This document shows positions 49,254-59,165 of a stretch of 64,000 nt of DNA, piece by piece; position 1 is the stretch's first letter; each line of letters begins with the position of its first letter. The stretch lies in contig NC_061866.1 in assembly GCF_907164915.1 (NCBI RefSeq), forward strand, positions 44,642,320 through 44,706,319. Reading direction: 5' to 3'. The stretch is from Impatiens glandulifera. Taxonomy: Eukaryota > Streptophyta > Magnoliopsida > Ericales > Balsaminaceae. The notes beneath the pieces are model-generated. The model made no database searches. It was not told where the DNA came from and saw nothing but the letters and a program-made list of their open reading frames with translations. The translations under genes were made by a program, and so were the position numbers.

Positions 49254-49297
49254 GCAACGAAAGACTATCACTTCATTGACTTAAGAACGATAACAAG

Positions 49298-49309
49298 GCT
49301 CTGATACCA
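49298..49309 (-). promoter_or_regulatory. tRNA-Met primer-binding site of the TRIM element
   Basis: The minus strand reads TGGTATCAGAGC, abutting the end of the 5' LTR. It matches the standard initiator-tRNA-Met site of plant retroelements. Confidence 0.9.
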
Positions 49310-49487
49310 TGTTAAACTAAAGAGAGAAAGATTGTATTGAATTGTAATTTATGATTACATAGATTATGTTCTATTATATAGATATTATAATTGACATATA
49401 AGGAAACTAAATAATATAATATTGATATTATCACAGTTTATAATATTGTGATAATATTTTACAAATATATTATATTATACTCTAACA
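49310..49487 (-). repeat. 5' LTR of the TRIM element (178 bp)
   Basis: On the minus strand it begins TGTTAGAGTATAATATAAT and ends TTTAGTTTAACA. It is followed at its outer side by the target duplication CCTAT (49,488-49,492). Confidence 0.9.
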
Positions 49488-49870
49488 CCTATTCCTTAGA
49501 AAACACCAATAAATCTAACCCCGTGTTCTTCAATTTCCCAGCCAATTCAACCAAAAATCATTATCAATAACAGGTAATGTCGCAGACTCAATCTATTCTT
49601 CAAGCATTTTGAAGATTGATGTCACTCAAATAGGTCACAACATCAAGCCACTTGGGTTAGTGTACAATGAAAAACCAGCTATAACGACTAACAAACTACA
49701 AGAGATGGCCGCAAAGAAGAAATCAAATATTACTAGGAAGAAACCTATAGTTTCGTCTCAAGAGAGTAATGATACATTAACAATGAAATTCGTTTGGTGC
49801 TGGTTTATTTCTTACTTGATCAAACTTTTATATGATTTATGTTGTTGGTTTGTTTATGGACAATGGTTAT
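49488..49870 (+). pseudogene. MULE pseudogene, 3' part after the nested insertion
   Basis: Removing the TRIM rejoins the Pro-rich tail wording (CATGTTCCTATT to CCTTAGAAAACACC). A frame at 49,609-49,800 gives a hydrophilic C-terminus around NIKPLGLVYNEKP, NKLQEMAAKKK and ITRKKPIV. No domain can be named for this part. Confidence 0.6.
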
Positions 49871-50105
49871 GAAATGTGATTTGTTATGGATAATGCTTAT
49901 CAAATGTTGTTTGCTTATGGATATTAGCTATCAAATCATATTTGTTTATAGATAATACTTATTAAATATTGTTTGCTTATGGATATTATTTATCAAATCT
50001 GATTTGTTTATAGATAATTCTTATCAAATGAATAGAACATACCTCAAAAGTACTAAATGAGTGATAAATAAAACATACCTCAAAAGTACTAAATGAGTAA
50101 TAATG
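49870..50105. repeat. Short tandem repeats (~84 bp and ~38 bp)
   Basis: GTTTGCTTATGGATATTA and TTTGTTTATAGATAAT alternate two to three times with an 84-bp period (49,840-50,030). AAACATACCTCAAAAGTACT then AAATGAGT occurs twice with a roughly 38-bp period (50,035-50,100). Confidence 0.7.
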
Positions 50106-50885
50106 ATTGTAAATGTGTCAATCCCACATGGTGCATATACACCAAAAGTGCTATCATTCTTTGTGCCCAAATACTATTATATTCATCTAGCCAACATACC
50201 AAACAAAAGGATGAAAGACCATTTCAAGTTCTATACAACAATACTTTTCAAAAGAAGCACATAACTTGCTAATTATTCATCATGAAAGTTTAGTCTTAGC
50301 AATTTCAGATTTGCTTCAACGACCACTTAGCCTTTGTGAACGAAAATGACTGTCGGAATGTTTATATTCATGTAGATGACCAAAATGCATTCTCATCATT
50401 AGTAATACTCCACATCACACAAAGAATATACCACTTTCTTCTTCTATAGTTGTTCAGAATAACTGATATGAGCGATCCACTTACTCCAACAACTATCATT
50501 CTTGGCATGAATGGAAAGAAAAAATGTTAAAATTGATATTTTACACTGAAATTATTTAACAAGATAAAAGAAACTTATTTAACCTTGTTAGTGATATCTA
50601 GAACCCAATGCAAAATCAAAGGATGATGTTGAACTTGTTTGTGCATGTTGAGTTCACATAATTGTGTATAAATACTAAAAGAATGACAGAGACAATGAGA
50701 AAATACTTAAACTAACCATTACCATCTCAAAATTATCATAAACATCATAAAATCATTTTCAATATACAATCTTCAATATAATACAATATTCATATTCATT
50801 GTCATTTCACAACACACACAATTTCAAACCACAAAAACAAATACATATATAAGACCAACATAGCAACAAATACAATATAAATCTT
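50106..50885. other. Unassigned sequence between the MULE tail and the GRF pseudogene
   Basis: AT-rich, with no frame resembling a known protein. It may be the inner part or 3' flank of the transposon that carried the GRF gene. Confidence 0.4.
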
Positions 50886-51290
50886 TCACTTCTTTTCTTT
50901 TCTTTCTTTAGAATTCATTGCTTCGATATCTTTTTTCAATTGTTGAATCTTGACCGAATTTTCATTAAAAGAAGCAAGAATACTGTTACGTATCTTGTGC
51001 AAATCTTTCAATTTCTTAAAAAGTTGAAGAGTCCTTCCACTTAATTGAAGTTCCACAAAACTAAATAAGCGACAACTTCCATTCTATAAATGACAAGAAA
51101 TATAACAATGATTGAAAATAACGAATAATAAAAAACAAAATCAATGAATTACATTGTAATTTGGACTTTCTACGAATCTTCTTCCAAGGTTTGAAGTTTA
51201 TTTCAAAATTGTCCAAATCGAACATTGTAGGCCACATTTACAATACATACTAGACATACAACTTTGAAAGGGACCTTGGAAAGAAGACAT
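50886..51290 (-). pseudogene. GRF-type zinc-finger protein gene, broken
   Basis: Two minus-strand exons (51,290-51,153 and 51,083-50,886), with a GT donor and a TTTATAG acceptor, give MSSFQGPFQSC..., then YCKCGLQCSIWT, an in-frame TAA, TSNLGRRFVESPNYN, and after the intron NGSCRLFSFVELQL followed by a charged helix (RTLQLFKKLKDLHKI... to ERKEKK). The order CxCG, TSxNxGRRF, CxxF and coiled coil is that of small plant GRF zinc-finger proteins, which bind nucleic acid and are often carried by transposons. The TAA, and Ser in place of the third Cys (VES for the usual GCP), indicate loss of function. Confidence 0.7.
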
Positions 51291-53100
51291 TGTGAGTGTG
51301 TCTAGGTCTTAGACATAACAACTTATGATCTAATGTGACACTAAATAAACTAGAAATTGAAAAATAGATTAACTATATTTGAAAGAATTATGCTAATTGA
51401 AAACACTAAATTCAATTAAAAAAACCCTAAAATTCAAAACAGAAATCCTAAATTGAATTTAAAAACTAAAATCCTATATTAACGATTTAAACATACCGTA
51501 GATTAAAGATTCAAACTAGAGAGTACATAATCAAGCTCTGAGGCGATCTAGAAATGACCGACTAACAGATGACTGATGAGCGTCGAGTTAGGAATGACCG
51601 ACGAGAGGAGATGACTCACAAAACGCAAAATGAAATGGAGTTGAGTCGGGTTCAGGGCGAATCACGAGGTGAAAAGAAGGGTAGTCAGACTAGGGCAATG
51701 ATAGTCGGGCATAACAAGGTGAAGGGTAGGGGAATCATGCTAGGGTAAAAGGGATAGTTGGGCGTAACAAGGTGATGATCGATAAAAACATCCTACGAGT
51801 GGATAAATCGTGCTAACTTTCTAAGATTAAAAAAATATCATAAATATGTAATTTTAAATTGTTGTGTTTTAATTTTTAAAAATTCATCACTATGAGATGA
51901 ATAATTAGGGTATATGATCATCTCATCAAGTAAATATAAATATAAATATATTTTTTTTAAGTTATTAACTTTAAAATTAAAAACTGTCCAATTCTTGAAA
52001 AAATTCGTCTTCTTCTCATGTTTAATTCATAATTCAAAGTTCCCGCCAATGACGAGATTGCAAGACATTACAATTTTTTGAAATTATCTTTTTTAACATT
52101 TCTAATTTGTCTACCCGCGTCCGGTCATTATTTGTAATAACATTTCTAGTTTATTTATAAAATAATTTATCTTTATAATTTTTGTCTCCAAACAAATATT
52201 AATGGTAATGTTTTGCAATATATTGAAAAAGATTTTTTTTAGTTGAAAAAGTTTACACGACACTTCAGCTTGACTTTTACTCTTTTAAGGGAGACATTTG
52301 TTACTTTGACTTAGTTACCCTAATAATATGTTTTTATTATGAAAAAACAAATACTAAAAAAATAGAAAAATTGAGAAATGTTTATTCATCAATGAATTTA
52401 TAATCTTGATTATCTTTTACTAACTCTATTCAATTAATTCAATACACTAATTTAACTGGTGAACATTTGATTATTACACCACTTAATAGTTAATTTCTTT
52501 TTATATTTTTATGTATTAATATATAATTAATATGACTAATAATTATATATATATATGAGATGTTATATATATATAAACGAATTTAAAATATTATTAGTTT
52601 AGTTGTTTAAAATGTGACAAATTTGAAGTAAAATTTAAAATTTAAAATGTTATAGCCTAGTTTGTTAAAATATTGAACTTATATTGTGTAAGTTCAAAAC
52701 TTGCATATATCACATTTTAAAATTAAATTTTCAAGTTTAAGGGGTGACAGGTCAAACCACAACCCTTGATTCACCCCAATATCCAAATTAACCACAACTT
52801 TCGACCCATAATCCAAACACTTTAAAATTAAGATTATTATATATATAAATTAAGTGTTAAGAGTCGTATCTAATAAACTCACTAAAAATGTTTAAGTGTG
52901 TATTATCTTTCTATATTAAAAAAAACTTTAATTGAATTTCTATAAAAAATAAAAACAAAATCCATTACTAAAATAATTATACATCAATGCAAGAGTTTTC
53001 TTTACATTAATATAGGTTTTTTTTTTATCATAATTAACTACCATAGTTAATTAGTCATTAAATACTAGTAACATCTTTAAAATATTAAAAGGAGTTCTAA
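51291..53100. other. Intergenic between the GRF pseudogene and the PMEI cluster
   Basis: 51,490-51,800 is GC-richer (repeated GACCGAC, GAGTCGGG and GATAGTTGGGCGTAACAAG wording) and may be the GRF gene leader or the end of the host transposon. The remainder is AT-rich with no gene seen. Confidence 0.4.
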
Positions 53101-53185
53101 CTGATGAATACATGATATATAAATGTACGATAATTTTCTCTCCAAAATCACCCAATAGATTGAAGAACAATAATATATATCAACT

Positions 53186-53734
53186 ATGGCCTTCTCTTGT
53201 AGCTCCAAATTGCCAGTATTTCTTTTTGTAGTCTGTTACGTTTTCATCGCCACTTCTTCCGCACTAAGAAGTCCAAGTGTCAAGCCATCAAATCCTTTGA
53301 TCCAAACTGTTTGCTCCGAAAGTCAGAATCCTACTCTTTGCAATAATATATTGAATTCTGATCCTCAAAGTGCACACGCCGATTTGAAGGGCCTGATCCA
53401 AATACTCTTTGATAAGACATATTCTAGGGGGAATCGTGCATTAACTGTGATTGCGTCTCTTTACAAAAACGCAAACAACGAGAACAAAGAGCATCTGCAG
53501 TCATGTGCTATGTCTTATAAGAGTGCAATGGAGAATCTCAATAAGGCGAATGCAGCTCTAAAGTCTAGTAATAATAAAGAAATATATAGTGATCTAATAT
53601 CTGTTATAGATGGAGCTGAGTCATGTGACGATGAATACGACGGTCCACCAGTTATTCCTCCTAAGCTTGAAGAAGCTAACAAGAATTTTGAAGACATTGC
53701 TTACATTATTTTCAATATTAGTAAACTTTTGTAA
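53186..53734 (+). CDS. Secreted PMEI/invertase-inhibitor-like protein, copy 1
   Basis: 182 residues, intronless. A signal peptide (1 to about 26, hydrophobic core VFLFVVCYVFIAT, cleavage near SSA) leads into a PMEI domain. Cys43 and Cys52 (C-X8-C) and Cys107 and Cys147 match the two disulfide pairs of the family, a four-helix bundle that inhibits pectin methylesterases or acid invertases in the cell wall; which target cannot be told from sequence. The conserved block TLCNNIL after the second Cys fits. A TATA-like GATATATAAATG lies about 75 bases upstream and is shared with the other two copies. Closely related genes follow at 56,730 and 58,617. Confidence 0.9.
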   Translation: MAFSCSSKLPVFLFVVCYVFIATSSALRSPSVKPSNPLIQTVCSESQNPTLCNNILNSDPQSAHADLKGLIQILFDKTYSRGNRALTVIASLYKNANNENKEHLQSCAMSYKSAMENLNKANAALKSSNNKEIYSDLISVIDGAESCDDEYDGPPVIPPKLEEANKNFEDIAYIIFNISKLL

Positions 53735-54125
53735 AAGGCATAAACACAAATGTTATAATAATAATATACATGTCTAATAAATTTTGATTCACATATTTTA
53801 TTACATTAATTTTACTAAGTTTAAATAGATTGTCAATTACATTTGAAACATTATAGATTCAATTCAAATTATGAACAAATCCAAGAACAAGATTTTTAGT
53901 CAACCTTAGTTATAAAAGCAAGAATGAGAAATTGGAATATTAAAGAAGAGGAAGATAGAACATCCATTACTTTTAACTTTCAATCCATTGCACACAAGGT
54001 GTCAACTAATTGAGCCCATAATTGATTTGAAATCTTGGATAACAAAAAGATTTGCTTTGATAAACTGGTTTGATTCTCAATAAAAACGTAATATTTTGAA
54101 GTGGTGGATTGTGTCAACTTTTTAA

Positions 54126-54129
<4 letters not shown>

Positions 54130-54182
<53 letters not shown>
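54130..54182. repeat. (TA)n microsatellite
   Basis: A TA dinucleotide run in the spacer between PMEI copies. Confidence 0.95.
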
Positions 54183-54189
<7 letters not shown>

Positions 54190-54393
54190 GTAATCTTAAA
54201 TTTGTGGTGTGTTAATTTTTAAAAATTAATGATTAGAGTATGAACAATTATATTCGGTCATAAGATAATTATAATGCAACAAATATATAATACATATGGT
54301 CAGTCTATGGTCATCTCATAACAAAAACATATTTCTCTTAAAGTTTGAATTTTTCACAACTTATAAAAAATAATAAGCAATCAACTGAATTAA

Positions 54394-54396
<3 letters not shown>

Positions 54397-54435
<39 letters not shown>
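54397..54435. repeat. (ATT)n microsatellite
   Basis: About a dozen ATT units in a row. Confidence 0.95.
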
Positions 54436-55445
54436 GATTTTAACGTTAAATTATTATACATCTCTATAATAATTTTAGAACTTTTTATTTTTTTTAAAAA
54501 GTTGCATAACCTCTTTAACCATGAATATACTTTTATTTTAATTTTGTAAATGAGTCATTGCGTGAAGTCTCAAACCCATAAACTTGAAAATTGAGTTTAA
54601 GCACTCTACGTCTCTCCGCAACATCCCTAACAATACTTAACATCTCAACGAACAATAATAACACATATTTGTCTCAAAAAATTATCCATTTAAAAGTTGA
54701 TTATATTATTAATTTTAAAAAAAAATGTATTACTTAAAAAAATAATAATAATAATTAACAAGCAAGATATAATAATAATAATTAAAGAAAAAAAAGTATA
54801 TGACAATTTACTTTGTATTTGATAATTTTCAAATGACACACACAAAGAAATTAATAGTTTAGATTGAAAATAAAGGACAAATAAAAAATAATATTATTCA
54901 AAACAAGATCCATAGATGAAAGAAAGACAAACAATTATAATATATATATATATAATGATGCTTAATTTTCAAAGTGTCCGATTTATCGGGTTGAGAGCTA
55001 TAGTTAATTTGAATATATATGTGAGAGTAATTGATACTTGGGTCGAATTGTGGGTTGACCCGCCCATAAACTTGAAACGGTTAAAAATAAAATTAAAAAA
55101 AATTATATGTATGTTTCGAACTTGTAACCTAACCAAACAAATACAATCCTTTAACCAACCAGACTAAATAAGATTTTATATTTTAAACTCAACACCAAAT
55201 TTGATTAACGCGAGATATAAAAAAGTTATATATATGAGAGTAAATAGATACTTGGATCGGATTGTGGGTTGACCCACCAATAAATTTAAAATGGTTAAAA
55301 ATAAAATTAAAAATACTATTACATATTTACTGTAAATTTTCCACATTTTTATATCATTACTCGTGAAAATGCACAGACTACATGCTAGTTGTCTAAACGA
55401 TGGTAGAAAAAAACAATTTATAATTCTTTAAACGATGATAAACAT

Positions 55446-55970
55446 AGGGGTGTTCAATATTTGGTCTGAACCGAATATTCGACCGAATTCGAACTCACCG
55501 AATTCGAATAAACTGAATTTGAATTTCATTTTCGGTTTTCAAATCGAATTTCAAACCAATTCGAATTCAAATACGGTTTTTGAATTAGTTTCGAGTTTGA
55601 GTTTTAACTCGAAAACCAAACCGAAAACTGAATTCATTTTTTTATATATATTATATATTCTTCCAAACTTAGCTTAAGAAAAAATTCAAAATAATCAAAT
55701 TAGAATCTTTTGAATTCAAGATTTAATAATAAAAAAAAGAAAGAAAAGCACTCGTGGGCTAGTGGTACAAATCCGGGTTCAATTTTTGGCTGGTGCAATT
55801 TATTTTGAGTTATGCTAGTTCTCATTTATTCCAAAAAATAAAAAAAAAATCGAATTTGGTTTGAATTTGAATTATTAAAAATTTGAACCGTCAAATTCGA
55901 ATTCGGTTCGGTTTAATTAGAATTTATTCAATTCGGTTCGGTTTTTGAATTAATTAAAAAAATAAAAAAT
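55446..55970. mobile_element. hAT MITE-like element, right end missing
   Basis: It starts TAGGGGTGTTCAATATTTGG, the usual left terminus of a common plant hAT-MITE group. ACCGAATTCGAA-type and GAATTCGGTTCGGTTT-type subterminal sequence lies on both sides of an AT-rich centre. The matching right terminus (ending in ACACCCCTA) is not present. Inside, around 55,750-55,790, is a stretch GTGGGCTAGTGGTAC...GGGTTCAATTTT reminiscent of pol III A/B boxes. Confidence 0.55.
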
Positions 55971-56729
55971 AAACAAGCTCGTTAATGTAAAATATGTTAC
56001 AAAGAAGTTATCATTACATATTATATTGCACTAGTGTAAGCTAATCTATCAATCAAATGGATGCTTGAATTTTTATTTTTTTTGATAGAGCTATAAATGA
56101 ATATTGGTTTTATTAGAAGTATGATTATTTATGAAGTTAACACTACTCTTCATTCATTTGTGACTTTTGTTGTCTTAAATACGATTTATATCACTTAATT
56201 AACCTTTCAATGAGTTTTAATTGAAAAAATAGTAAAAAACAAATATATTAAGTAATGTTTTCCAACAATGAATTTATACTTTTTGTTATCTTTTACTAAC
56301 TCCATTGAATTAACTCTACTACATTATTAGATAACTGTTAATAGTCATGTCTAAAAACCCACTAAGAATGTTTAAGTATTGTATTAAGTTTATAAATTAA
56401 ATAAAATGAATTCTAAGAAAGAAAAACTCAAATGAAAATTTTGATTTTGTAATTACTTGGTTACTCTTAATTATTTTTAGCAATTAGTTAAAGATTTACA
56501 CATCAATGCAAGAGTTTTTTTTACATTAAATGAGTTTTTTTCTCATAATTCAACTACCATAATTAATTAGTCATTAACTAGCCTATTAAAAAAAGGTAAC
56601 ATCTTCAAAATATTAAAAAGAGAGAATTAACCTATATTAGTGTTCTAACCGTCCAATACATGATATATAAATGTAAGATAATTTTCTCTAAAAAATACTC
56701 AATAGATCGAAGAACAATAATATATATCT

Positions 56730-57281
56730 ATGGCCTTCTCTTGTAGCTCCAAATTTTCAGTCTTTATCTTCGTAGTCTGTTACGTTCTTATCGCCACTTC
56801 ATCAGCAATAAGAAGTCCAAGTGTCAAGCCATCAAATCCTTTGATACAAAATGTTTGCTCCAAAACTCAGAACCCTACCCTTTGCAGTAATATATTGAAT
56901 TCTGATCCTCGAAGTGCACACGCTGATCTGAAGGGTTTGATCCAAATACTCTTCGATAAGACATATGCTAGGGGGAATCGTGCATTAACTGTGATTGCGT
57001 CTCTTTACAAAAACGCAAACAACAACGAGACTAGAGAAATACTTCAATCGTGTGCTATGTCTTATAAGAGTTCAATGACCAATCTAAATAATGCGAATGC
57101 AGCTCTAAAATCTGGTAATAATAAGGAAATATATAGTGATCTAATATCTGTTATAGATGGAGCTGAGTCATGTGACGATGAATACGACGGTCCACCAGTC
57201 ATTCCTCCTAAGCTTGAAGAAGCTAACAAGAATTTTGAGGACATTGCTTACATTATTTTCAATATTAGTAAACTTTTGTAA
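56730..57281 (+). CDS. Secreted PMEI/invertase-inhibitor-like protein, copy 2
   Basis: 183 residues, intronless. The signal peptide is about 1-26. The four family cysteines are at 43, 52, 108 and 148; an extra Asn in the ANNNE loop relative to copy 1 shifts the last two. The C-terminal third (EIYSDLISVIDGAESCDDEY to the end) is identical to copy 1, whereas the loop before Cys108 and the following helix differ. Its 3' flank contains a small direct duplication (57,280-57,390). The upstream TATA region matches that of copies 1 and 3, so co-expression is plausible. Confidence 0.9.
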   Translation: MAFSCSSKFSVFIFVVCYVLIATSSAIRSPSVKPSNPLIQNVCSKTQNPTLCSNILNSDPRSAHADLKGLIQILFDKTYARGNRALTVIASLYKNANNNETREILQSCAMSYKSSMTNLNNANAALKSGNNKEIYSDLISVIDGAESCDDEYDGPPVIPPKLEEANKNFEDIAYIIFNISKLL

Positions 57282-58530
57282 AATGCATAAACACAAATAT
57301 TATAATAATAATATACATGTCTAATAAACTTTTGTAAAAGGCATAAACACAAATATTATAATAATAATAATAATATACATGTCTAATAAATTTTAATTCA
57401 CATATTTTATTGATTTTACTAAGTTTAAATAGATTGTCAATTACAAACATTATAGATTCAATTCAAATTATTGGACAAATCCAACAACAAGATTTTTTAG
57501 TCAACCCTGGTTATAAAAGAAAAAAAAAGAGAAATTGGAATATTGCAAGTTGATTATATTATTAATTTAAAGAAAATGGATTACTTAAAAAAAATTAACA
57601 AGCAAAATAGAACAATAATAATTAAAGAAAAAAAAGTATATGACAATTTACATTGTATATGGTAATTTTCAAACGACAAACACAAAGAAATTAATATTTT
57701 AGTTTGAAAATAAAGAAGACAAATAAAAAATAATACTATTCAAAACAAGATCAATAGATAATAAAAAATAAGACAAACAATTTATAATGGTTTAAACGAT
57801 GAGAAACATGCTCATAAATGTAGAATAAGTTAAAAATAAGTTATCATTAATTTACATATTATATTGCGCTAGTGTAAGCTAATCTATGAATCAAATGGAT
57901 GCTTGAATTTTTTTTTTATAGAGCATGTGAATGAATATTGGTTTTGTTAAGGCCAAGATTTGAGTGAGGCCTTGACTCCAAAGGATACTTTTTAAGTTAA
58001 TTCTTTATCATTTCATCGTTTATAAACTATCAAACAAATATTAATAATATTTCGTGACTTTTAGTGTCTTAAACACGACTTTTATAACATAAATTACCTT
58101 TATAATGAGTTTTAATTGATAAAAAAAACAAATAGTAAAAAACTAATAAATTAAGTAATGTTTTCCATCAATGAATTTATACTTTTTGTTATCTTTTAGT
58201 AATTCCGTTGAATTAACTCACTACAAGGTTAAGGGTTAAGAGTTGTGTCTAAAGACCGACTAAGAATGTTTAAGTATCATATTATGTTTCTAAATTAAAA
58301 TAAATTAATTCTTAGAAAAAAAGAAAAAAACTAAACATAAGATGAAGATTTTTGTAATTACTGGTTACTTTAATTAATTTTTTTAGCAATTAGTCAAAAG
58401 TATATAGATCAATGCAAAAGTTTTCTTTTACATTAAAGGTTCTTTACTCATAATTCAAATACCATAGCCTTTTAAAAAGTAACATCTTTAGAATATTAAA
58501 AAGAGAGAATTGACACATATTAGTGTTCTA
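57282..58530. other. Spacer between PMEI copies 2 and 3
   Basis: Much of it is homologous to parts of the spacer after copy 1 (for example AACAAGATTTTTTAGTCAAC and the AAATCAAATGGATGCTTGAA segment near 57,892 and 56,051), as expected from tandem duplication with later deletions. No other gene is seen. Confidence 0.6.
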
Positions 58531-58616
58531 ACTGTAAAATACATGATATATAAGTGTAAGATAATTTTCTATCCAAAATTACTCAATAAATTGAAGAACA
58601 ATAATATATATCAACT

Positions 58617-59165
58617 ATGGCCTTCGCTTGTAGCTCCAAATTTCCGGTCTTTCTTTTCGTAGTCTGTTACGTTCTCATCGCCACTTCTTTCGCAATAAGA
58701 AGTCCAAGTGTCAAGCCCTCAACAACTTTGATCCAAAATATTTGCTCAAAAACTCAGAACCCTACCTTTTGCAATCATATATTGAATTCCGATCCTCGAA
58801 GTGTACACGCTGATCTGAAAGGCCTGGTCCAAATACTCATCGATAAGACATATTCTAGGGGTAATCGTGCATTAACTGTGATAGCGTCTCTTTACAAAAA
58901 TGCAAACAACAATGAGACCAAAGATCAATTATATTCGTGTGCTATGTCTTACAAAAGTGCAATGAACAATCTCAATAAGGTGAATGCAGCTCTAAAGTCC
59001 GGTAATAGAGAAATATATAGTGATCTAATATCTGTTATAGATGGAGCTGAGTCATGTGACGATGTATATGACGGACCGCCAGTCATTCCTCCTAAGCTTG
59101 AAAAAGCTAACAAGAACTTTGAGGATATTGCTTACATTATTTTCACAATTAGTAAACTTTTGTAA
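58617..59165 (+). CDS. Secreted PMEI/invertase-inhibitor-like protein, copy 3
   Basis: 182 residues, intronless, with a signal peptide (about 1-26) and cysteines at 43, 52, 108 and 147. It is the most diverged of the three: LIDKTYS for LFDKTYS, DQLYSC before the third Cys, one residue fewer in the KSGNREIY loop, and CDDVYD for CDDEYD. Substitutions are spread through the domain and leave the family Cys and hydrophobic core intact, so the gene appears functional. Upstream and downstream flanks match those of copy 1. Confidence 0.9.
   Translation: MAFACSSKFPVFLFVVCYVLIATSFAIRSPSVKPSTTLIQNICSKTQNPTFCNHILNSDPRSVHADLKGLVQILIDKTYSRGNRALTVIASLYKNANNNETKDQLYSCAMSYKSAMNNLNKVNAALKSGNREIYSDLISVIDGAESCDDVYDGPPVIPPKLEKANKNFEDIAYIIFTISKLL

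Larger units (their letters stand above)
45749..49487 (-). mobile_element. TRIM-type LTR retroelement carrying a CACTA fragment
   Basis: Direct repeats of 162 bp (45,749-45,910) and 178 bp (49,310-49,487) begin TG and end CA and are flanked by the exact duplication CCTAT. On the minus strand the 5' LTR is followed at once by TGGTATCAGAGC (49,309-49,298), the plant tRNA-Met primer-binding site. GAGTGGGGA (45,919-45,911) precedes the 3' LTR as a polypurine tract. No gag or pol coding is seen. Apart from a CACTA-derived insert (about 46,274-48,990), the internal region is only about 0.65 kb, so this is a non-autonomous TRIM-like element that needs enzymes from another copia-type element. It lies inside the MULE pseudogene. 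The LTRs differ by a 16-bp indel and scattered substitutions, so the insertion is not very recent. Confidence 0.88.
53735..56640. other. Spacer between PMEI copies 1 and 2
   Basis: The first 400 bases after copy 1 (3' UTR and flank) are homologous to the flanks of copies 2 and 3. Later there is a (TA)n run at about 54,130-54,182, an (ATT)n run at about 54,397-54,435, two related segments with TTGGGTCGAATTGTGGGTTGACCC wording (near 55,033 and 55,252), and a truncated MITE-like element at 55,446-55,970. Confidence 0.5.

Noticed and set aside
55745..55800. Possible tRNA gene
   Set aside because: A- and B-box-like wording is too close together and there is no acceptor stem or anticodon arm.
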